NCBI RefSeq assembly: GCF_052072235.1
Contig: NZ_CM125436.1
Coordinates: 3,280,001 to 3,344,000 of the forward strand
Source of the DNA: Brevibacillus_D fluminis_A
GTDB taxonomy: Bacteria > Bacillota > Bacilli > Brevibacillales > Brevibacillaceae
Length of the DNA: 64,000 nt
Direction: 5' to 3'
The notes beneath the pieces are model-generated. The model ran no database searches. It saw nothing but the letters and a program-made list of their open reading frames with translations, and was not told where the DNA came from. Below are positions 59,756 to 64,000 of this stretch, in pieces (position 1 is the stretch's first letter; each line of letters begins with the position of its first letter). The position numbers and the translations under genes were made by a program.

Positions 59756-59764
59756 ATTTGTATG
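59756..59764 (-). promoter_or_regulatory. Possible sigma-E -10 element of cotE
   Basis: On the minus strand CATACAAAT resembles the sigma-E -10 consensus (CATACAnT) about 33 bases before the ATG. No convincing -35 is seen at the expected distance. Confidence 0.35.
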
Positions 59765-59833
59765 CAGGTCATCCGTCTAGGGTGCAAACGTCCAGGGAAT
59801 CAATCCATTTTTTTCAGGCCAGCCGCCTGTCGC

Positions 59834-60292
59834 CTAGTGGGAGCAGCAGCCGTCGCCATGGCCTTTTGCAACCGATGGGCTGCCGGTCTCGCCTTTCAGC
59901 GGGTCGCCGCCGGTATCCAGAATGATGCGCTCGGAAACAGCATTCGTGATGACATTGGTCACCATTTGCAGCAAATCGTTCACGTCAACCTGCGACTGTT
60001 TGAACTCCGCAACAACCGGAATCTCGTCGAGCTGTTCATGCAGCTGATCCAATTCGGCTTCCAGCTTTTGAACCAGTTCCTTTTTATTCATGGATTCAAA
60101 CATGACCACTTGCTTCTGCTTTTGCTTCAGCTCCTGGATCAAATCCTGCACACGCTCGTTCAGCTTGATTTGCGCTTCTGCCCGCTTGTAGAAATCCACT
60201 TCCTTGGTCCGCGCCATCATCGTCGCCAGTTCGCGCGCTTTATCCAAAATTTCCTTTTGCGTGTAGAGTTTTGTGCTGTCCATTGCCATCAT
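59834..60292 (-). CDS. ricA: RicA (YmcA), Rny-associated regulator of RNA processing and development
   Basis: A 152-residue member of the YlbF/YmcA family: KEVDFYKRAEAQIKLNERVQ, QLHEQLDEIPVVAEFKQSQV and DVNDLLQMVTNVITNAVSER. The C-terminal GGDPLKGETGS and final CCSH supply the cysteines thought to bind Fe-S clusters in the RicAFT complex, which controls RNase Y maturation of mRNAs and entry to sporulation, competence and biofilm. The ATG overlaps the miaB stop (GTATGATG), so the two are translationally coupled. Confidence 0.93.
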   Translation of the reverse strand: MMAMDSTKLYTQKEILDKARELATMMARTKEVDFYKRAEAQIKLNERVQDLIQELKQKQKQVVMFESMNKKELVQKLEAELDQLHEQLDEIPVVAEFKQSQVDVNDLLQMVTNVITNAVSERIILDTGGDPLKGETGSPSVAKGHGDGCCSH

Positions 60293-61800
60293 ACCTCGAC
60301 TTTCGCTACGATCTCCCCATAGAGGGTGAATGTTTTCGCATCTGTGATTGTTACATGAACAAACGTGCCGATCAAAGATTTGTCGCCGTTGAAATGTACG
60401 AGCTTTCCGCCTCTTGTGCGGCCGGATAGCACTTCAGGGTTGTTCTTGCTCTCCCCTTCCACCAACAGCTCCACCGTCTGGCCGAGCATCGCCAGATTTT
60501 TTTCCAGGCTGCTCTTTTGCTGCACTTCCATTAATCGATGCAGTCGGCTTTTCTTGACTTCTTCCGGAACGGTATCTTCCATGGCGGCAGCTGGTGTGCC
60601 TTCACGCGGGGAATACATGAACGTATAGGCGGAATCGAAGCCGACCTCACTCACTAAGGAAAGCGTTTCCTCGAACTGCTCCTCGGTTTCCCCCGGGAAG
60701 CCGACGATAATATCCGTGGAAAGCGTAGCGTTCGGGATGGCCGCTTTAATTTTACGTACCAGCTCCAGATACTGTTCGCGCGTATACTTGCGGGCCATCT
60801 TCTTCAGGACTTCCGTGCTTCCCGATTGGAATGGCAGGTGAATCTGCTCCACCAGATTGCCGCCTTTCGCCAACACTTCGATCAAATGATCATCAAAATC
60901 GCGCGGATGGCTCGTCGTAAAGCGAATGCGCGGAATATCGATCAGACGGATTTCGTCCAGCAAGTCCCCGAATCCATACTGGATGTCCTCGAAATCTTTC
61001 CCGTACGCGTTGACGTTTTGGCCCAGCAGCATGATTTCCTTAAAGCCTTGGCGCGCCAGATCGCGCACCTCTGCGATGACATCCTCCGGCCGGCGGCTCC
61101 GCTCTTTTCCGCGCGTGTACGGTACGATGCAGTACGTACAAAATTTGTCGCAGCCGTACATGATGTTGACCCATGCCTTGGTTTTGTCTTCACGCACTTT
61201 CGGCATGTTCTCGATGATGTCGCCCTCTTTGGACCATACCTCGATGACCATCTCTTTTTGGAACATGGCATCGCGCAAAAGTACAGGCAGCCTGTGGATG
61301 TTGTGCGTACCGAAGATCAGGTCGACGTGCGCATGCTTGGACATGATCTTGTTCACGACGCTCTCTTCTTGCGACATGCAGCCGCAGACGCCGAGGATCA
61401 CGTTCGGGTTGTTGCGCTTGAGCACTTTCATGTGGCCCAATTCGCCAAATACCTTATCTTCCGCATTTTCGCGGATCGCACAAGTATTGAACAGGATGAC
61501 GTCCGCCTCCTGGTATTCCTCCGTCGCTTCATAGCCCATCTGCTCGAGAATTCCGGCAATCGTTTCGGTATCGTGCTCATTCATTTGACAGCCGTACGTG
61601 CGGATCAAATAATGCTTGCCCTTCCCGATTTCACGCATTTCCTCCGGAATCCCGAAATCGTAATGGACCTGAATGTCCTCTTTCCCCCGTTTTTTGGCAT
61701 CCTTCAGACTGGGGGGCTGAAAGTATTTCGCATAGTCTTCCGCTGTTTTCGCAGACTTGCCGGATTTTAAGTCCGGTGTCGCCTCATTTTTACCTGTCAT
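60289..61800 (-). CDS. miaB: tRNA-2-methylthio-N6-dimethylallyladenosine synthase
   Basis: A 503-residue radical-SAM methylthiotransferase acting on i6A37 tRNA made by MiaA. The N-terminal UPF0004 domain has three conserved cysteines (RTYGCQMNEHDTE, NTCAIRENAEDK, GVCGCMSQEE). The radical-SAM cluster binds YGCDKFCTYCIVPYTRGKE, and a TRAM domain ends the protein. ATG 61800 follows AGAGGTGAATAGATTC; a GTG four codons upstream is too near that site. The -10 element is at 61866-61871. Co-transcribed with ricA. Confidence 0.95.
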   Translation of the reverse strand: MTGKNEATPDLKSGKSAKTAEDYAKYFQPPSLKDAKKRGKEDIQVHYDFGIPEEMREIGKGKHYLIRTYGCQMNEHDTETIAGILEQMGYEATEEYQEADVILFNTCAIRENAEDKVFGELGHMKVLKRNNPNVILGVCGCMSQEESVVNKIMSKHAHVDLIFGTHNIHRLPVLLRDAMFQKEMVIEVWSKEGDIIENMPKVREDKTKAWVNIMYGCDKFCTYCIVPYTRGKERSRRPEDVIAEVRDLARQGFKEIMLLGQNVNAYGKDFEDIQYGFGDLLDEIRLIDIPRIRFTTSHPRDFDDHLIEVLAKGGNLVEQIHLPFQSGSTEVLKKMARKYTREQYLELVRKIKAAIPNATLSTDIIVGFPGETEEQFEETLSLVSEVGFDSAYTFMYSPREGTPAAAMEDTVPEEVKKSRLHRLMEVQQKSSLEKNLAMLGQTVELLVEGESKNNPEVLSGRTRGGKLVHFNGDKSLIGTFVHVTITDAKTFTLYGEIVAKVEV

Positions 61801-61865
61801 GAATCTATTCACCTCTGTTGATTAATAAGCGTCGAGTTAAGATGGAATATTGATTCCATCACGAT

Positions 61866-61871
61866 ATTATA
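61866..61871 (-). promoter_or_regulatory. -10 element of miaB-ricA
   Basis: TATAAT on the minus strand in the context GCTATAATATCG, about 65 bases before miaB; a weak TTCTTA lies 17 bases upstream. Confidence 0.5.
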
Positions 61872-62191
61872 GCATAGCTTGGCATGAATAAGAAAAACAT
61901 CTTTCAGAAGTCCTTTCGAGAAGCAGTTCCTTCGGGCAATGGAAGTTTTTACCGATGCTTATGCTGGAAGTAACGCTGAGGTACTCCGTCTTCCGCTCCA
62001 GAATTTATAAGCGCGAGCACTTATAAATTCTTACACGACAAAAAATCATTTACCGGGAATTCCAGCCGGATCAACCCTGCCTCTTTTTTGGCAAGCGCTT
62101 ATTTTTTGGAAATTTCTTTGAAACCTTTTTTACCTTCCCCTCGTCAGAAGGTGTGAACGCAATCAAATAGAAAATAATAGGAGGCATTCAA
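61872..62191. other. Intergenic region with a perfect inverted repeat
   Basis: About 390 bases separate the divergent miaB and SLH genes. Apart from the miaB -10 and the 30-base inverted repeat at 62001-62030, I see no gene or RNA. The SLH gene has a good binding site (AATAGGAGGCATTCAA), but no clear promoter was identified. Confidence 0.5.
62001..62030. repeat. Perfect 11-bp inverted repeat
   Basis: GAATTTATAAG (62001-62011) and CTTATAAATTC (62020-62030) with an eight-base loop, CGCGAGCA. There is no T run of terminator quality, so it could be a regulatory dyad or a cruciform-forming element. Confidence 0.7.
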
Positions 62192-63430
62192 ATGAAAAAA
62201 TGGATGGCGATGCTGCTGACAATGATGTTGTTTGTCACTGCGATTCCATTTGCACATGCAGCCACGACGACCTTCTGGGATGTTCCTCGCAGCCACTGGG
62301 CGTATGAAGCGATCACGAAAATGGCGGAAGAAGGGATCATCAGCGGTTACAACGACGGAAGCTTTCGACCGGATAACCGGATCAGCCGCGCCGAATTCGC
62401 CAAAATCATGATCGCCGCATCGGGGATCGACCTCGGTTCGGCTCGAAACGTAACCCAAACCTTTGAAGACGTCGGTCGCGACAACTGGGCTTTCCTTTAT
62501 GTCGAGCGGGCGAAAAATTACTTGACCGGCTACAAATCAGGCAAACGCTACTATTATAAGCCAAATGAAAACGCCGTGCGAGAGGACATCGCTGTCGCAT
62601 TGGTGCGATTGATGGGCTATGATCAATCCAAATCGTCCAGCACGAGCGCAATCGACCGTTTCCGTGACAAATCGGACATCTCCAAGGAATTGCGCCCTTA
62701 CATTGCCATCGCCGTCGATACGGATCTGATTAAAGGCTTTAACGACCAGACATTCCGTCCGCAAGCTGCAATCACGCGTGCGGAAGCAGCGACACTGCTG
62801 TATCGCGCAAAAGAAAAACTGGATGAAACCAAGATCGTCTTCCCTGCAGAACCAACGCAGCCAAAACCGGAAGAACCGAAAACCATTTCCATCAGCGATT
62901 CGTTTACTGACGAAAAATTGCAAAAATGGGATACCGACCATCAAACCGGCTCCTGGGTCGTCAGCGGCCAAAGAGTAACGGCTTTCTCGGAAAACGAAAA
63001 ACTGTACCACTACTTGCTCCCTCTGAACTGGAGCGAGGCCAAAACGAGCAGCTACGAGCTGCAAGTCGATCTGACGCAAAACGGTCGCGGGTTGGGTGGT
63101 TTATTTTTCAATGGAACCGACAAGCAAGCGACGGTGGTTTTCCTTGACAAAGATGCTCTCTATGTAAAACGCATGACAGACACCAGCAAAAAAGACATGA
63201 CCTCGATCGCAAAAGTACCATTGAAACAGCAAAAAGCGGCGAAGCTGAAAATCAAAGTAAACGGCAACGATTACTCGCTTTACGTAAACGATTCTTTCGT
63301 CTATTCCCAAGAGGGGCAAAATCTTTCCGGCACGAAGTTGGGTCTGTATCTCAATCGTGATGCCAATGCCGACTTCCCGGATAAATTGACGACCTTTGAC
63401 AACTTCTCCTATAAAGCCACGCTGAAATAA
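62192..63430 (+). CDS. S-layer homology protein with C-terminal beta-sandwich domain
   Basis: A 412-residue exported protein. The signal peptide (MKKWMAMLLTMMLFV, cleavage after AHA near residue 24) is followed by three SLH modules at about 27-78, 90-148 and 155-208 (FWDVPRSHWAYEAITKMAEE, FEDVGRDNWAFLYVERA, KELRPYIAIAVDTDLIKGF), which bind pyruvylated cell-wall polymer. A Pro/Glu-rich linker (EPTQPKPEEPK) leads to a 180-residue domain with VVSGQRVTAFSENEKLYHY, GLGGLFFNGTDKQATVVFLD and LYLNRDANADFPDKLTTFDN, a jelly-roll pattern like carbohydrate-binding or LamG-like modules. It is probably wall-anchored and glycan-binding. Confidence 0.87.
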   Translation: MKKWMAMLLTMMLFVTAIPFAHAATTTFWDVPRSHWAYEAITKMAEEGIISGYNDGSFRPDNRISRAEFAKIMIAASGIDLGSARNVTQTFEDVGRDNWAFLYVERAKNYLTGYKSGKRYYYKPNENAVREDIAVALVRLMGYDQSKSSSTSAIDRFRDKSDISKELRPYIAIAVDTDLIKGFNDQTFRPQAAITRAEAATLLYRAKEKLDETKIVFPAEPTQPKPEEPKTISISDSFTDEKLQKWDTDHQTGSWVVSGQRVTAFSENEKLYHYLLPLNWSEAKTSSYELQVDLTQNGRGLGGLFFNGTDKQATVVFLDKDALYVKRMTDTSKKDMTSIAKVPLKQQKAAKLKIKVNGNDYSLYVNDSFVYSQEGQNLSGTKLGLYLNRDANADFPDKLTTFDNFSYKATLK

Positions 63431-63435
63431 TGAGG

Positions 63436-63480
63436 CGGCTCGACATTCCCTCGCGGATCGTCGGGCCGTTTTGCTTTTTG
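63436..63480 (+). terminator. Terminator of the SLH gene
   Basis: CGGCTCGAC pairs with GTCGGGCCG (one G-U pair), followed by TTTTGCTTTTTG. Confidence 0.75.
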
Positions 63481-63519
63481 TTTTACGCATGATGTCAAGG
63501 AGAGAAAATGTTTCTTCCA

Positions 63520-63548
63520 TAGAAAAATCAAATCATCATGTGTATAAT
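63520..63548 (+). promoter_or_regulatory. Putative promoter of the LipL-like gene
   Basis: A perfect TATAAT (63543-63548) with a weak TAGAAA-type -35 at the right distance, 40 bases before the ATG. Confidence 0.5.
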
Positions 63549-63588
63549 AGAGGGCGATTTGTTTTTACCACTAAAGGAGTCGGATTAT

Positions 63589-64000
63589 ATGACGATTCTA
63601 CCTGCCAATGGGCAGCAGAACAGCGGTGCTTTTTTATGGACGGATACGGGCACGTACGACGGCAATCCCATTCGTCCGCTTGCCATTGATGAAGCGATCG
63701 CCACTTCGATGGGACGCGAAGGCGCTTTGCCCCTGATCCATCTGTGGGTGTGCGAGCGAGCGCTCTTTTTAGGCAGACGCGATGCCAAATTACCCCACCT
63801 CGATCGCGTCCTGCATGCTTTCGGCAAAGCTGGCTATCGGGCATTGCTTCGCTCCTCGGGCGGCGCATGTGTACCACTCGATTCCGGTGTACTGAACCTT
63901 GCCATTCACTTGCCTGGTACGTCCGTTGCCATTGATGATTTTTTCCAGTTGGCAGCACGGCTTCTTACTGCTGGCTTGCGGCGATATGGAGAGATTGCCA
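63589..64000 (+). CDS. LipL-type octanoyl-[GcvH]:protein N-octanoyltransferase, 5' part
   Basis: An open frame of 137 codons running off the right edge. ATG 63589 follows CTAAAGGAGTCGGATTAT. The biotin/lipoate ligase fold is seen in PLAIDEAIATSMG, LWVCERALFLGRRDAKLPHL, GYRALLRSSGGACVPLDSGV and LNLAIHLPG. The SSGGACV segment corresponds to the NSGGLAV block of B. subtilis LipL, which moves octanoyl from GcvH to E2 subunits such as PdhC. The Cys of GGAC is not proven to be catalytic; the usual downstream catalytic Cys would be outside the window. Confidence 0.8.
   Translation, partial: MTILPANGQQNSGAFLWTDTGTYDGNPIRPLAIDEAIATSMGREGALPLIHLWVCERALFLGRRDAKLPHLDRVLHAFGKAGYRALLRSSGGACVPLDSGVLNLAIHLPGTSVAIDDFFQLAARLLTAGLRRYGEIA

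Noticed and set aside
62080..62110. Catabolite-response (cre) site upstream of the SLH gene
   Set aside because: The palindrome AAGCGCTT resembles the cre core, but the flanks do not fit the consensus.
1..64000. CRISPR arrays, insertion sequences, rRNA genes, replication origin
   Set aside because: No regularly spaced repeats, transposase motifs, rRNA segments or DnaA-box clusters were noticed on reading either strand. This was by eye, so short degenerate elements could be missed.

Overview
The window looks like a chromosomal segment of an endospore-forming, moderate-GC Firmicute, most probably Brevibacillus or a close relative in Paenibacillaceae. This rests on sporulation genes (cotE, spoVK), SOS genes of Bacillus type (lexA, yneA, ynzC), the gene orders glnA-glnR-ynbB-hflX-spoVK and miaB-ricA-cotE-mutS-mutL, an S-layer-homology protein and strong AGGAGG ribosome binding sites. 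The species is an inference; no 16S rRNA gene is present.

Layout. 1-11.6 kb: conserved genes of unknown function (DUF2515, a six-hairpin-like protein, DUF1444, DUF3900), a eukaryotic-type protein kinase, a YfmL-like DEAD-box helicase, a membrane-anchored phosphodiester glycosidase, an ABC-F ATPase, a lipoprotein and a DUF5937 protein without its usual DNA-binding end. 11.7-17.3 kb: the pyruvate dehydrogenase operon (pdhA-B-C-D, minus strand) with a good promoter. 17.4-18.4 kb: an esterase and a 64-residue protein.

18.4-30.8 kb is the most interesting region. Thirteen minus-strand genes, tightly packed apart from one 117-base gap, run from a near-consensus promoter (30753-30782) to a terminator (18439-18481). 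They encode a 2-aminoethylphosphonate (AEP) ABC importer, phosphonoacetaldehyde hydrolase (PhnX), AEP transaminase (PhnW), a saccharopine-dehydrogenase-like oxidoreductase and a DeoR-type regulator. After these come bacterial-microcompartment (BMC) parts: two BMC-H shell proteins, a CoA-acylating aldehyde dehydrogenase with a helical C-terminal tail, a PduL phosphotransacylase, a flavoprotein-like protein and a BMC-P vertex protein. The simplest reading is an AEP-catabolic compartment: AEP is imported and transaminated, PhnX releases phosphate and acetaldehyde, and the shell-enclosed enzymes turn acetaldehyde into acetyl-CoA and acetyl phosphate. I do not know of a described BMC type fed by C-P bond hydrolysis. 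A 14-base word shared by the leader of this operon and its 117-base internal gap is a candidate operator.

30.8-36.4 kb: MgtC-like protein, M29 aminopeptidase, a Ser-Thr-Leu tRNA operon, a methyltransferase remnant, a HesB-like protein and a HelD-type helicase. 36.4-45.9 kb: the SOS cluster with three LexA boxes, DUF456, a macrolide-type glycosyltransferase that looks AT-richer than its neighbours, glnA-glnR with GlnR boxes, ynbB, hflX, spoVK and hfq. 45.9-52.7 kb: miaA, a methyltransferase, a MATE pump, DUF805, MarR, an OYE-family NADPH dehydrogenase with a clear promoter/operator, and an acetyltransferase. 52.7-64 kb: mutL, mutS, a phage-type amidoligase, cotE, ricA, miaB, an SLH protein and a LipL-type octanoyltransferase cut by the window edge.

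Family names come from recognising motifs by eye. No database search was run.
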